From Verrucomicrobiota bacterium (lineage in GTDB: Bacteria; Verrucomicrobiota; Verrucomicrobiia; Opitutales; Opitutaceae): a stretch of 64,000 bases of DNA. The DNA is taken from NCBI GenBank assembly GCA_003641745.1, contig QNAI01000002.1, positions 1-64,000 on the forward strand. The letters are read 5' to 3'. Under the pieces are notes generated by a model. The model ran no database searches and was not told the DNA's origin. It saw nothing but the letters and a program-made list of their open reading frames with translations. The position numbers and the translations under genes are program-made. Each line of letters starts with the position of its first letter. The stretch's first letter is position 1. Of the stretch, positions 18,968 through 28,678 are shown piece by piece.

Positions 18968-19001
18968 CGAAACAATACGTAGTGCACTACGTATTGTTTC
19001 G
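18968..19001. repeat. Perfect 34-bp palindrome
   Basis: CGAAACAATACGTAGTG is followed immediately by its exact reverse complement, giving a 34-bp palindrome with no spacer. It lies 17 bp after inverted repeat B and 54 bp before the end of etfA, in the convergent gap. A cruciform, a protein-binding site or a bidirectional terminator are possible. Confidence 0.9.
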
Positions 19002-19054
19002 GTGGAGTCGTCTTTAGACTACGGTGTGGACCTCAACTTCCTTGCGCCACGAAA

Positions 19055-20074
19055 TCAGTCCGCCAGGCGTTCGTTCACCTTCTTCATCACCTCAAAGGCA
19101 TCGGCCACGTAGAGCACGTCGGCTTTGCCCTGGGCCCAGCCGCAATTGGCGTCGGTATTGATGGCGCGGCGTTCGTTGATGAATCGCCAGCCGACGGCGT
19201 GCGGTTCTTCTCCGTGGCAACAGGTTGACAAGCCCTTGGCATGCCGGGGGCTTGCCCCGGTCTGGCCGATCTGGTGCAGATGGGTCAGGAAAGGGAGCAC
19301 CGCCTGGCCTTCAGTGGCGAGGTCGACCATCGATTTCGAGCTGCCGAGCGAGGCGCGGTTGCTTTCTACAAATTCCAGGATAATTGAAGCGGCATCATCA
19401 GTGTGAACCTCACCGTCGGCCTGTTTCTTGGTCCAGCCGGCACCCGCAACCAGGAGGGTCTCCGCGTCGGGTCGGATGGTCTGGGAACCGCCGGTTCCGG
19501 CCTCGACGCCGAGGACTTCTGTGCGGGACTCGAATCCTTCGATCTCAATGGGTGTCACGGTGGCGTCACCCGCTTCACAGGGTACGAAGCTGCCCGAAGC
19601 GATGGACAGCACCCAGGGGCGGACCGTTCGTTGCAGTTTGCCGATCATCCTCTGGCGATAGAACCAGCGGGAGACCGATAGCGCTCCGTTTTCAACCAGG
19701 ATATCGGTGATCTGGGTATCCACAGCGCCACCGAGGCGCTGGGCGAGTCCGGCGCAGACCCGATTGAACCTGGAGCCGGCGGTCGCCACCACGATGCCGG
19801 CGTCAACTGTCCGTGCGATCTGAGCGCAGGCGGCAGTATCCGAGGCGTAGCGAGGGGCGGCCCATGCTTCGCCCGCCAGGGCCACGACTCGGGTCGCTCC
19901 CGCCCCGCCGATCTGGGCAGCGGCGGCATCAACCGATCCGCCGACCAGTCCGATGGCCAGTTCTCCATCGATACCTTCCGCGATTGTGCGAGTTGCGGTC
20001 AGGGCTTCGAGCGAAGGCTTGTCGAGTGATCCGTTTTCGTCGGTGAAGCCGATCCAAAGTACTTTATCATCCAT
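19055..20074 (-). CDS. etfA: Electron transfer flavoprotein alpha subunit
   Basis: The 339-residue protein has the ETF-alpha layout: an N-terminal domain that pairs with the beta subunit (VLWIGFTDENGSL..., with VVATAGSRFNRVCAGLAQRLGG near 95-116) and a C-terminal FAD-binding domain ending in ADVLYVADAFEVMKKVNERL, equivalent to the family's conserved tail. The FAD region is divergent: the usual GISGAIQH segment is represented by HQIGQTGASPRHAKGLSTC. It would accept electrons from the acyl-CoA dehydrogenase encoded upstream and pass them to the ETF:quinone-oxidoreductase-like protein. It lies 20 bp after etfB. Confidence 0.88.
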   Translation of the reverse strand: MDDKVLWIGFTDENGSLDKPSLEALTATRTIAEGIDGELAIGLVGGSVDAAAAQIGGAGATRVVALAGEAWAAPRYASDTAACAQIARTVDAGIVVATAGSRFNRVCAGLAQRLGGAVDTQITDILVENGALSVSRWFYRQRMIGKLQRTVRPWVLSIASGSFVPCEAGDATVTPIEIEGFESRTEVLGVEAGTGGSQTIRPDAETLLVAGAGWTKKQADGEVHTDDAASIILEFVESNRASLGSSKSMVDLATEGQAVLPFLTHLHQIGQTGASPRHAKGLSTCCHGEEPHAVGWRFINERRAINTDANCGWAQGKADVLYVADAFEVMKKVNERLAD

Positions 20075-20094
20075 TTTCGTAATCCTCTATTTGC

Positions 20095-20904
20095 TCAACC
20101 CTTCAACCAGGCTGTGATTTCATCGGCGATGGCATCGGTATTCATCTCGGTTTCGACCCGGGTTTCACGGCGTTGTTTCGGGGACTCGACCGAGTCGTAG
20201 GTAGGACCGTCGCCCTTCAATGCGGCTGGGGTGGCCCGCTGCAGAGCCGGCATGATCGTGCGCATGTTCTGCATGCCGATTTGTGGATTGTTGGGTGGTT
20301 CCGGAAGGTTTCCGGTCGCCCATCCCAGAACGGCCGGGGCGCCATTGCAGCGAGACTTCTGCCAGGCACCACCTTCGATCCGTTCGAGGATTTCAAGGGT
20401 GCCGGAGTCGTCGATGGAAAGTCGATCGACGCCTTGGAATTGCTCGTCGATGCCGAGGATCTCGCCGATCATCTGGAGCACGGCACCGGTCCCTCGGGAG
20501 GCGGACTGCCAGCCTCCGAAGAGGAGGAGTTGAGCCGGGTCCAAGCCGGGGATCGCCTTGACCGCATTGGCGAGGGCGCCGGCTGTTTCCGCGGCGTCGA
20601 CGAATCCGGTGGCCGGTCCGTCAACTACCACCAGATCAAAGGCCGCCTTCTGGGCCACGCTCATCATGACCTGCTGAAGTTTCGCTTTCGGGCTCATACT
20701 GACCAGCCAGACCTTGCTGCCGGGATGACGGCGGGCCAGGTCGGCCGCTTCAAAGAGCGCATGCCAGGCCCAGGGATCCAGAACCGCCGGGAGCATCATC
20801 TCGTTCTTGAGGGCGGGACCGGTCGGTCCCATGACGGGTTCGAGCGACTGCAGGGGATTGGGAACGATACCGCCGCAGACGACGATCTGGTAGGTATTGG
20901 GCAT
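20095..20904 (-). CDS. etfB: Electron transfer flavoprotein beta subunit
   Basis: The 269-residue protein shows the ETF-beta pattern: a start YQIVVCGGIVPNP, LDPWAWHALFEAADLARRHPG where the family has a helix of the nucleotide fold, a DLVVVDGPATGFVDAAETAGALANAVK region equivalent to the family's adenine-nucleotide-binding loop, and FGGWQSASRGTGAVLQMIGEILG. The C-terminal 60 residues are polar. It forms a heterodimer with EtfA. A 268-bp gap separates it from the flavoprotein gene upstream; I see no gene or terminator there, so the four genes may still be one transcript. Confidence 0.88.
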   Translation of the reverse strand: MPNTYQIVVCGGIVPNPLQSLEPVMGPTGPALKNEMMLPAVLDPWAWHALFEAADLARRHPGSKVWLVSMSPKAKLQQVMMSVAQKAAFDLVVVDGPATGFVDAAETAGALANAVKAIPGLDPAQLLLFGGWQSASRGTGAVLQMIGEILGIDEQFQGVDRLSIDDSGTLEILERIEGGAWQKSRCNGAPAVLGWATGNLPEPPNNPQIGMQNMRTIMPALQRATPAALKGDGPTYDSVESPKQRRETRVETEMNTDAIADEITAWLKG

Positions 20905-21172
20905 AATGGAATTTTGGAAGAAGGGAAGAAGGGAAGACTGGCTTTGCGGCTGATCAGTTCTTGAAGATTAGTCCGGATGTTTTGCGCATATCGGCGACGG
21001 AGCGAAGCGGAGATGGGCGAACACGCAGTGTTCGGGTCGAAGCCCTGAGCCGAAGGCGAATCAAAAGGATCGTGGGAAATACGAAAAAGAGAAGACTGAA
21101 AACGAAGGAAAGATCGATCGAGTCCCCTTCATCAACAGCACCCGTTTTCCACGATTCTGGTGATACATCCGG

Positions 21173-23032
21173 TCAGTTTTCCGCCGAATGGAAACCGCCG
21201 GTACTGGCCTGCAGATTGACGTTGCCGCGTTCCGGATCGGTGGGGTGGGATTGCGAGCAATTCCACAGGCAGGCACCGCAATGGACACACTTCTCGCGAT
21301 CGAAGAGGGGGATGCCTCCGTCCGGGTCCGTCATGATGGCCTGCCCCGAACACGCCTCGATGCAGATTTTGACCGAACACTGTTCGCAGGTCGCGTTGTC
21401 GTAGAACGAGAGATGATCGGCATAGCCGCCGGGAGCTTGGACCTTGCCGCCCATCAGGAGGGCGTCCTGTTGCGAAACCAGCAACTGGCCGTCCAGAGGT
21501 ATCTCCGGCCAGCCCACGCGATCCATGAGGGCATCATGGAGGGCGGCGGCCCTGGCCTCGGACGTTTTTCGGATCTCTGCGAGTTCCGACTCGCCGATCC
21601 GATCCCGGTAGTAGGCCTCCAGAGTCGGCACATGATCCTTCGGGCGTTGGATCCTGCCACCGAGGTGGAGACGTCCGCCGGTCAGGCCGGCCATGGCGGT
21701 GCCGATGAGACCCCGGACGAATCCTTTCTGGAAACCGTTGCGCGCGTTTTCCGCTTTGATCGATTCCTCTTCCAGCCAACTCTCACGGCGACGCTTCACA
21801 TAGGTTGCTTCCAGGTTCTCGCGGGTAAACGCCTTCTTCTCCTTCAGCAGTTCGAGAACGGCTTCTCCGAGTTGGGTTCCGGTGGCCCAGGCTTCGTCGA
21901 CGCCCGAATTCTTCAGGACATTCGTGCTGCCTGATCCCTCGCCGATACGGGCATATCCATTCCCAGCCAGGAAGGGCTCGCCCTTTCGTCCGGACTCGGC
22001 GATCGATTTGGCGCCCCAACTGCGGAGAGTGCCGCCTTGTACATGCTTCCAGAGCCATGGATGCATGATCCAGTGCTGCAGGTAACGGTAGGCGGTACGG
22101 GTCGGATTCTGAAACCACGACGGAACAAAAATGCCGCAACTCGCCACCCGATCCGGGTACACGTAGAAGAATCCGAAGATCTCAGGTTCCGGGTAACCGA
22201 GCGTGTGAATGACTCTGCCGGGTTCGAGGGTGCAGGATTCGGGCAGATCGATCACGAACTTCATGCCCACCGCCCAATCGCGGCTGTGATTGCCTTCGGG
22301 CATACCGAAATGTGCGTCAAGCTGGCGACCGACCGGGCCATAGGGACCGTCACCCACCACGGTCAGGGCGGCCTCTATGTCCATGCCGGGCATGAAGCCC
22401 ATTGCAGGATTACCTTCGGCGTCCACGCCCTGGTCCAGCAGGCGCACGCCACGCACGCGATCACCGTCGATCAGAGCCTCGCCCACCGGGGTGCCGGGCC
22501 AGACTTGGATGGTGCCATCGGCAGTGACCCGCTGTCCAACCCACTGGCAGAACTGGCCGATCGAGAAGACCATGCCGGGTTCCTTGCGCAGGAATGGTGG
22601 AATCCACGGAAGCACGAAACCGTGATCCCGGGCGAAGGGCCTTACCAATGCATCGCCGATTCTGACCATCGCGGATCTTCGCGAGGCCCCGATGGGATCC
22701 AAGAGGTAGACAACCTCCTCCGAGGTCACCTTTGATGCCATCGGGATATCAGCGAGGTTGACGTCGGGCAGACTCTCGCGGATGGCCCGGCCTTCGGTCA
22801 CCACTCCGGAGACACCGAAGCCGAGATCGTCCGCGCGTTCGTAGCAGATGACCTGGGGGGGCATGCCGGGCATGACGCCGCTGTCCACGGCCGGGGTGCC
22901 GTCGGGATTGATCAGGCCCTTCTGGAGCGCGGTCAGGAATCCGCCCGTGGCCGGACCGAACCCGACGCAGGCGATGTCGACCGGCATGGTCTGCCGCTCG
23001 ATATCCGGCGTTTCCGCACCCGTGGGATCCAT
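21173..23032 (-). CDS. ETF:quinone oxidoreductase-like (FixC family) flavoprotein with C-terminal ferredoxin domain
   Basis: This 619-residue protein would take electrons from ETF and hand them to quinone or another acceptor at the membrane. It has an N-terminal FAD-binding fold (IACVGFGPATGGFLTAL, about 20-36), a central FAD/substrate region containing GDGPYGPVGRQLDAHFG and the conserved SGSTNVLKNSGVDEAWATG segment near 380, and a C-terminal ferredoxin domain with CEQCSVKICIEACSG and CVHCGACLWNCSQ. ETF:QO normally holds one [4Fe-4S]; here the cysteine count allows two. The upstream acyl-CoA dehydrogenase gene ends 5 bp before the start codon, so the two are clearly co-transcribed. A second ATG lies 15 codons in. 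Confidence 0.88.
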   Translation of the reverse strand: MDPTGAETPDIERQTMPVDIACVGFGPATGGFLTALQKGLINPDGTPAVDSGVMPGMPPQVICYERADDLGFGVSGVVTEGRAIRESLPDVNLADIPMASKVTSEEVVYLLDPIGASRRSAMVRIGDALVRPFARDHGFVLPWIPPFLRKEPGMVFSIGQFCQWVGQRVTADGTIQVWPGTPVGEALIDGDRVRGVRLLDQGVDAEGNPAMGFMPGMDIEAALTVVGDGPYGPVGRQLDAHFGMPEGNHSRDWAVGMKFVIDLPESCTLEPGRVIHTLGYPEPEIFGFFYVYPDRVASCGIFVPSWFQNPTRTAYRYLQHWIMHPWLWKHVQGGTLRSWGAKSIAESGRKGEPFLAGNGYARIGEGSGSTNVLKNSGVDEAWATGTQLGEAVLELLKEKKAFTRENLEATYVKRRRESWLEEESIKAENARNGFQKGFVRGLIGTAMAGLTGGRLHLGGRIQRPKDHVPTLEAYYRDRIGESELAEIRKTSEARAAALHDALMDRVGWPEIPLDGQLLVSQQDALLMGGKVQAPGGYADHLSFYDNATCEQCSVKICIEACSGQAIMTDPDGGIPLFDREKCVHCGACLWNCSQSHPTDPERGNVNLQASTGGFHSAEN

Positions 23033-23037
23033 TGCTT

Positions 23038-25101
23038 TCAGACCGGGTAGTCGAGGGCCTCGGGAATCATGATGGTCGTGAGCGACCGGGCGGCCCGGGC
23101 CTTGGCCAGTTCACTTCCAACCAGTGAGCGATCGACCGCATCACGCAGGGCCGAAAACTCGGCGGCTTCACCATCGTCCATCGAATCCTGGAAGCCGAAG
23201 ACCAGGTTGGCGCAGATCCGTGAGACTTCGCCGGCGGAGCGTGCGATCTGCACGTGGCAGAGATCGGCGTAAAACGAGGCGTAGCCGTCGATCGAATTGG
23301 CCAGGACCGGGTTGTCGGCCCCCTTGGTCTTGAGCTCGATCCCGTCCTCCAGCAGGCTGCGGGCGGAAAGGAGCCAGCAGATCGAGTCGGCCAGCGGGAA
23401 AGTCACGCCCTGGCGCTTGCCGTGGTAGAGCTTTTTGCCCGAAGGGTCGCTGTGGCTCTGCAGGTAGTCGATGGTCCATGACCAGAGCTTCATGGCGGCG
23501 GCCAGGGTGGCCGGGGCGAAGGCGGTCTGGGAATCGGCCAAGCCCTCCAGCCGCTGTATCCAGAGGCTGAATTCGTGGCGGAATATCTTGCTGGGCATGC
23601 CAAGGGTGAGGTGGCGGCGCTGAACCGCTTCCGGTCCTTCGTAGGTGGCCTCCAATTGCGCGTCCATCCACTTCTGAGGCAGGAAGCCCGGGCAATCCTC
23701 GGTCGTGCCGTAGCCGCCCATCAGGGAGACGGCCTCGCGCATCATGGTCGCGCCATAACCTGTATTCCAAAGTTTGACCGCGGGGTTCATGACATTCGCC
23801 CGCGCATCCATCAGGGCGAATTGAACAAGGGTGTCGTTGCCCAGTTCCTCGAAGCGGGCCGCATCACGGGTCGCTTCGTCGCCGTAGAGGAGATTGAGGT
23901 ATTCGATGACCTCCGGTTCCTTCTTTCGCAGGGCCATGAATTGCCTGCGGCCGGTCAATCCCTGTTCCTCGCAGATACTGTCCTTGGCCGCTTCGATCGG
24001 GTCGAAGATATCGGCCTGCCGGGACGCTTCGAAACCGACCGAGGCCGCCGCTTCGCCGGTTGCCCAGACATCGATCAATCGGTGGGTGACGTCCTCGTTC
24101 ATCTGGAGCCCGAGATCGTGCCGAGGACTTCCCTCACCGGATTCTCCGCCGTGGAAACGCGAGCGCTGGTAGCGGATGACGGGTTCGATGGCTGAAAGGA
24201 GCTTGGCGGCGGTCATCAGGCCGACCGGGATACGCGTTCGGTGGAAGACAGATGCGATCACTTCGCTGTGGTTGTACTTCGGGATGATCACTCCGTCCAC
24301 CACCTCGTAGCCGCCGATAATCCGGCTGGCCGGTACCTGCTGGCTGAAGACGGGATCTCGGGTGGAAGAGAGTTGATGGACCAGTTTCAGGGTGGGGGCG
24401 CCACGATCGAAGGTGCCGGGATCCGTATTTTCCAGGATGACCATGCAGGAGCCCTTGATCCGCGGATCGTCGGAATCGACCGCCGCAGTGACGAAATTGG
24501 CGAAGTCCATGTTCGTGATGAACCGGCCCCGCTTGTCGACCTGGAGCAGGGGCTCACCACCTTCGGGCCAATCGATGATGCGGACCTTGCCGTTCAGGAT
24601 GCCGGTGTCGACCCCGACGAATGGCAGGGGTTCGGTCAGGGCGAATGCGCCGCGCCAGGGAATACGATCCTCGCCGGGTTGTGGCGGCAGGGATTTTTCC
24701 ATGTAGAACGCCCGCTGTTTGTCCGTGCCTTTGGCCTGGATCGGTGCGAGGGCAAGATTGCTGGCCAGGGACCCGGTGGCCGCACCCGCGTCCACCCAGG
24801 AAAGCTCGAACGCCACCAGGGACATCGCCATAACCTTGGGTCCATCGATGAAGCCCCCCTGGTCAAGGTCCATATAAAGCGCGGTCAGACCGGACTCGTC
24901 GAAGGCGGTGAGCAGTTTCGCCTTTTCGTCACTCCATTCATGGGTGTTGCGCATACCATCGGCGACGAGACGGGCAGCCGTGCCGCGGGCCACACCACGG
25001 GCACTCTGAACAGCCATCTGCAGGTCAAAACGGTCGGAAAACCGCCACATGATCTGTCGGACATCGTCTCCGGGAAGGGTAGGCAATAGGGAGTCTGACA
25101 T
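23038..25101 (-). CDS. Acyl-CoA dehydrogenase family protein
   Basis: About 687 residues with acyl-CoA dehydrogenase features: an N-terminal helical part, the middle domain with AFALTEPLPFVGVDTGILNG (equivalent to the family's A-x-TE flavin/substrate loop), a region VVIPKYNHSEVIASVFHRTRIP, and C-terminal helices including GYGATMMREAVSLMGGYGTTEDCPGFLPQKWMDAQLEATYEG, the motif that holds FAD and the CoA pocket. It is longer than the usual 380-600 residues because of a C-terminal helical extension. The frame continues upstream to 25266, with another ATG at 25251 preceded by GGGGAGG, so the true start may be earlier; the ATG at 25101 fits the domain start best. It feeds electrons to the ETF encoded downstream. 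The substrate chain length cannot be told. Confidence 0.85.
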   Translation of the reverse strand: MSDSLLPTLPGDDVRQIMWRFSDRFDLQMAVQSARGVARGTAARLVADGMRNTHEWSDEKAKLLTAFDESGLTALYMDLDQGGFIDGPKVMAMSLVAFELSWVDAGAATGSLASNLALAPIQAKGTDKQRAFYMEKSLPPQPGEDRIPWRGAFALTEPLPFVGVDTGILNGKVRIIDWPEGGEPLLQVDKRGRFITNMDFANFVTAAVDSDDPRIKGSCMVILENTDPGTFDRGAPTLKLVHQLSSTRDPVFSQQVPASRIIGGYEVVDGVIIPKYNHSEVIASVFHRTRIPVGLMTAAKLLSAIEPVIRYQRSRFHGGESGEGSPRHDLGLQMNEDVTHRLIDVWATGEAAASVGFEASRQADIFDPIEAAKDSICEEQGLTGRRQFMALRKKEPEVIEYLNLLYGDEATRDAARFEELGNDTLVQFALMDARANVMNPAVKLWNTGYGATMMREAVSLMGGYGTTEDCPGFLPQKWMDAQLEATYEGPEAVQRRHLTLGMPSKIFRHEFSLWIQRLEGLADSQTAFAPATLAAAMKLWSWTIDYLQSHSDPSGKKLYHGKRQGVTFPLADSICWLLSARSLLEDGIELKTKGADNPVLANSIDGYASFYADLCHVQIARSAGEVSRICANLVFGFQDSMDDGEAAEFSALRDAVDRSLVGSELAKARAARSLTTIMIPEALDYPV

Positions 25102-25266
25102 TGGGTTTGTCTTGGTTATGAAGGGATTGGAACCGGTAAGGTGAATGGGGCCAGACCTCGAGCTTTTTGTGCGAAGCCAAGCCCCAGACTCATCGAGCAC
25201 GGGCGTGAAGGATACCGAATCGGCGCTTTTTGTCTTCGCGTAGATTGCCATTTCCTCCCCGATCAT

Positions 25267-25668
25267 TGTCCGTTTGAATCGTAGGAAACGGGTGTCACGG
25301 CATCTCAGGTTCCGTTTGGCAGGCGTAATTTTCCCCTTCTGGCGACGGCTTCTCGTCCATGAAAAGCCAGACCGGAGAGCACCATGTCTTCACCTGCCGA
25401 ACCGGAAAATGCTACCCGTGCTCGCCGGGGCAGGAGTGGCGGGACTGATAGACCCTCGGGCTCATTCGCCTATGATCTTGACAGCCGGACCGGCGACACG
25501 AAGCCTTGCCGCAAGGCGCCTATCCGGTTGGCATATCGACAAGGCTGTTGACCATGGGGCGATTCTCGGCCGGTCCACTTTGCCGGAAAAAGGTGATTCG
25601 AAATTGAACAGCGGGAAACGGGCACATTACTTCTGGTGCCAGATCGCAATGCCACACAAGGGAAGAAT
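25267..25668. other. Intergenic region between acyl-CoA dehydrogenase and glycogen phosphorylase genes
   Basis: The genes on both sides diverge, so promoters for both are expected here. No convincing promoter pair, RNA gene or protein-coding frame was seen. Confidence 0.5.
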
Positions 25669-28155
25669 ATGAAGCAAAGCAAAATCCAACCAACGATCGA
25701 AGATGATCGGACCGGAGTGAGCGTAGCAACGCTGGTTCGAGCGATCAAAGACAATCTGTTCTATGTGCAGGGGAAGTTTTCAGCCACTGCGACCAGGAAT
25801 GATGTCTATCTGGCAGTCGCCTATACGGTTCGTGACCGTCTGTTGCGACGATGGATTGATTCGATCGAAACCTATATGAAGGACGATGTCAGGCTGGTTT
25901 GTTATCTTTCCGCCGAATTCTTGATGGGGCCTCATTTGCACAATAATTTACTCAACCTTGATCTGTTTGAACCAATGCGGAAAGCGGTGGCCTCTTATGG
26001 AGTCAAGCTGGAAGACCTGATTGAACAGGAAGAAGAGCCGGGACTGGGCAATGGGGGACTGGGCCGCCTGGCCGCCTGTTACATCGATTCTCTTTCCAGT
26101 TTGCAGATTCCGGCCATAGGCTACGGCATTCGCTATGAATACGGCATCTTCGACCAGAAAATTCAAGATGGTTGGCAGGTCGAAATCACCGATAAATGGT
26201 TGCACTTGGGAAATCCCTGGGAATTGCACCGCCCGGAGCGAACCTATGAGGTGAAGTATGGCGGGTATACCGAAGCCTGGGAGGACGATCAGGGTTGTTT
26301 TCGTGTCCGCTGGGTCCCAAACCGGGTGGTGATGGGAGTTGCCTACGATACCCCGATTCTGGGTTACAAAGTAAATTGTGCCGATCTATTGCGGCTCTGG
26401 TCTGCACAGGCGCCGGAATCCTTTGACTTTCAGGACTTCAATGTCGGCGATTACATGGGAGCAGTTCAGGAGAAAGTGGATTCGGAAAACATTACGAAAG
26501 TCCTTTATCCGAATGATGAGCCCGAGCAAGGCAAACGCCTGCGTTTGCAACAGCAATATTTCTTTGTCTCCTGTTCGCTGCAGGACATGATCTCGATCCA
26601 GTTGGGATTTGGTGGTTCGTTGGATGATTTTCATAAGCGCTTCGCCGGCCAGCTGAATGACACACATCCATCCATCGCCGTGGCTGAATTGATGCGCCTG
26701 CTGGTTGATGAGCATGATATGGGATGGGACCAAGCCTGGAATATCACCCGCCATACGTTTGCCTATACCAACCACACCCTGTTGCCGGAGGCTCTCGAGA
26801 CCTGGTCGCTACCTTTGTTCAAGAGTGTGCTACCCCGACATCTGGAAATTATTTATGAGATCAATCGTCACTTCCTCGATGAGGTTCGAATCCGGTACCC
26901 GGACGATAATGAACGACTTGCCCGAATGTCCCTGATTGATGAGGCGGGTGAAAAATCTGTCCGGATGGCGAACTTGGCCTGTGTCGGCAGTCATGCCGTC
27001 AATGGGGTGGCCGAATTGCACACAAGGTTGCTTACCGCCAACATAATGCGGGATTTCGATGAATTTTACCCTGGGAAATTCAGCAACAAAACCAACGGGG
27101 TTACGCCCCGCCGCTGGATGGTGCTGAGCAATCCAAGGCTGTCGGCCTTGATCACGGAAAAGATTGGGGACGGTTGGATTACCGACCTGAATAAACTCAG
27201 GCGACTGGAGGATTTCGTTGATGATGCCAATTTCAGATTTCGCTGGCACAAGGTGAAACTGGAAAACAAGCGGGAACAGGCTGCCTTTGCCCTTGAACGT
27301 GCCGGTGTTGAATTGAATCCGGAGTCGCTGTTTGATGTCCAGGTCAAGAGATTGCACGAATACAAACGGCAGCATCTGAATGTTCTGCATATCATCACTC
27401 TGTATAATCGGATCAGGCAGAACCCGGATATTGATATCGTCCCCCGGACTTTTGTGTTTGGCGGCAAGGCGGCGCCGGGGTATTTCACGGCCAAATTGAT
27501 CATCAAGCTGATTACATCAGTTGGTGATGTGGTTAACAATGATCCGGACGTCAGGGGGCGACTGAAGGTGGTGTTTGTCCCGAACTTCAACGTCAAATTG
27601 GGTCATCGGGTTTATCCCATGGCCGATCTGTCGGAACAGATTTCCACCGCAGGTTTGGAAGCCTCGGGAACCGGAAACATGAAGTTTTCAATGAATGGGG
27701 CGCTGACAATAGGTACGCTGGATGGTGCTAATATAGAAATCAGGGAGGAAGTTGGTGAAGAGAATTTTTTCCTGTTTGGTCTGACCGCCCAGGAGGTGGC
27801 TGATTGCAGAGCCCGGGGTTATAGGCCGGGAGAATACTATGAAGATAACGAAGCGCTCAGGTCGGTGCTGGACCTGATCGGCGGAGGCCATTTTTCTCAC
27901 GGCGATGTCAACCTGTTCAGTCCCCTGGTTGATGAACTGCAATATAAGGACCAATATATGTTATTGGCGGACTACCAATCCTATATTGATTGTCAGGACA
28001 AAGTTGGCGAAGCCTGGCGCGATCAGGACCTATGGACCCGTATGTCAATTCTGAATGTCGCACGAATCGGAAAGTTTTCTTCAGACCGCTCAATTCAGGA
28101 GTATTGTCAGGATATCTGGAAGGTGCACCCGGTATCGGTGGCTGCGTCGGGGTGA
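25669..28155 (+). CDS. glgP: Glycogen/starch phosphorylase
   Basis: This 828-residue enzyme removes glucose units from glycogen or starch as glucose 1-phosphate, using pyridoxal phosphate. The sequence shows the family blocks CYLSAEFLMGPHLHNNLLNL, EPGLGNGGLGRLAACYIDS, YGIRYEYGIF, GQLNDTHPSIAVAEL, THTLLPEALETW-type segment (YTNHTLLPEALETW), FSNKTNGVTPRRW and the PLP-lysine block EASGTGNMKFSMNGALTIGT near residue 672. The ATG at 25669 is chosen over an upstream GTG because AAGGGAAG precedes it and the resulting length is typical. It stands alone; the neighbours are not glycogen genes. Confidence 0.97.
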   Translation: MKQSKIQPTIEDDRTGVSVATLVRAIKDNLFYVQGKFSATATRNDVYLAVAYTVRDRLLRRWIDSIETYMKDDVRLVCYLSAEFLMGPHLHNNLLNLDLFEPMRKAVASYGVKLEDLIEQEEEPGLGNGGLGRLAACYIDSLSSLQIPAIGYGIRYEYGIFDQKIQDGWQVEITDKWLHLGNPWELHRPERTYEVKYGGYTEAWEDDQGCFRVRWVPNRVVMGVAYDTPILGYKVNCADLLRLWSAQAPESFDFQDFNVGDYMGAVQEKVDSENITKVLYPNDEPEQGKRLRLQQQYFFVSCSLQDMISIQLGFGGSLDDFHKRFAGQLNDTHPSIAVAELMRLLVDEHDMGWDQAWNITRHTFAYTNHTLLPEALETWSLPLFKSVLPRHLEIIYEINRHFLDEVRIRYPDDNERLARMSLIDEAGEKSVRMANLACVGSHAVNGVAELHTRLLTANIMRDFDEFYPGKFSNKTNGVTPRRWMVLSNPRLSALITEKIGDGWITDLNKLRRLEDFVDDANFRFRWHKVKLENKREQAAFALERAGVELNPESLFDVQVKRLHEYKRQHLNVLHIITLYNRIRQNPDIDIVPRTFVFGGKAAPGYFTAKLIIKLITSVGDVVNNDPDVRGRLKVVFVPNFNVKLGHRVYPMADLSEQISTAGLEASGTGNMKFSMNGALTIGTLDGANIEIREEVGEENFFLFGLTAQEVADCRARGYRPGEYYEDNEALRSVLDLIGGGHFSHGDVNLFSPLVDELQYKDQYMLLADYQSYIDCQDKVGEAWRDQDLWTRMSILNVARIGKFSSDRSIQEYCQDIWKVHPVSVAASG

Positions 28156-28678
28156 GCTTTTGGAAGGATTCTTCCCGCGCGGCTTGATAACTGGAATGGC
28201 GCCGATACTTGCCACGACATAAACTCCAGGTTCAGAGCGACCGGGCGTCAGCAACGAGGGGACCATCCGACACCGACTGATCCATGTCTGGTAAGCAGCA
28301 ACGCGGACGGATCCGGCGCCGGCAATGAGAGGTTGTGCATCTACTACCGGCGATCCCTCAACGATTTTTGGTGATCCGGAAAATCGTGGGACCGCTCTGG
28401 ATTACGATATCCGCTGCCGTTACGTTGACGATTTCAGGGGCTCGTGGAGTGAGCCTCACCCGGTCGTAACGGCCGGGAAAGGCAAGGTGGTTGAATGGGT
28501 CTATCAGGTCGCCTGCACATAGAATCCGTTCCCAGGATTGCCGCGCTTTGTTCCCCGTTCGATGCACCCCTCCTCGAATAAGCGCCTGCAGGTGGCGAAG
28601 GCTTGAATCTTCAGGGGGAGCAGATTGCGATGATTCTTGAATGGAACCTGCTTCGAGATTAGAAGAAGACCAAGAATC
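28156..28678. other. Intergenic region downstream of glgP
   Basis: No clear gene. A short frame (28325-28522) encodes a 65-residue sequence with no family resemblance that I can recognise. No terminator with a T-run follows glgP. The end of the region holds the untranslated leader of the alcohol dehydrogenase gene. Confidence 0.45.

Noticed and set aside
20905-21172. Possible small gene between the ETF:QO-like gene and etfB
   Set aside because: Frames are short, arginine- and lysine-rich by composition, and have no start signal; the region is treated as spacer.
25101-25266. N-terminal extension of the acyl-CoA dehydrogenase from 25266
   Set aside because: The 55 extra residues are polar, lack family similarity and are not needed for the fold, although ATG 25251 has a good Shine-Dalgarno sequence, so the choice remains open.
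28325-28522. 65-residue frame downstream of glgP
   Set aside because: No recognisable domain or start signal; a remnant of a lost gene is possible but cannot be supported.
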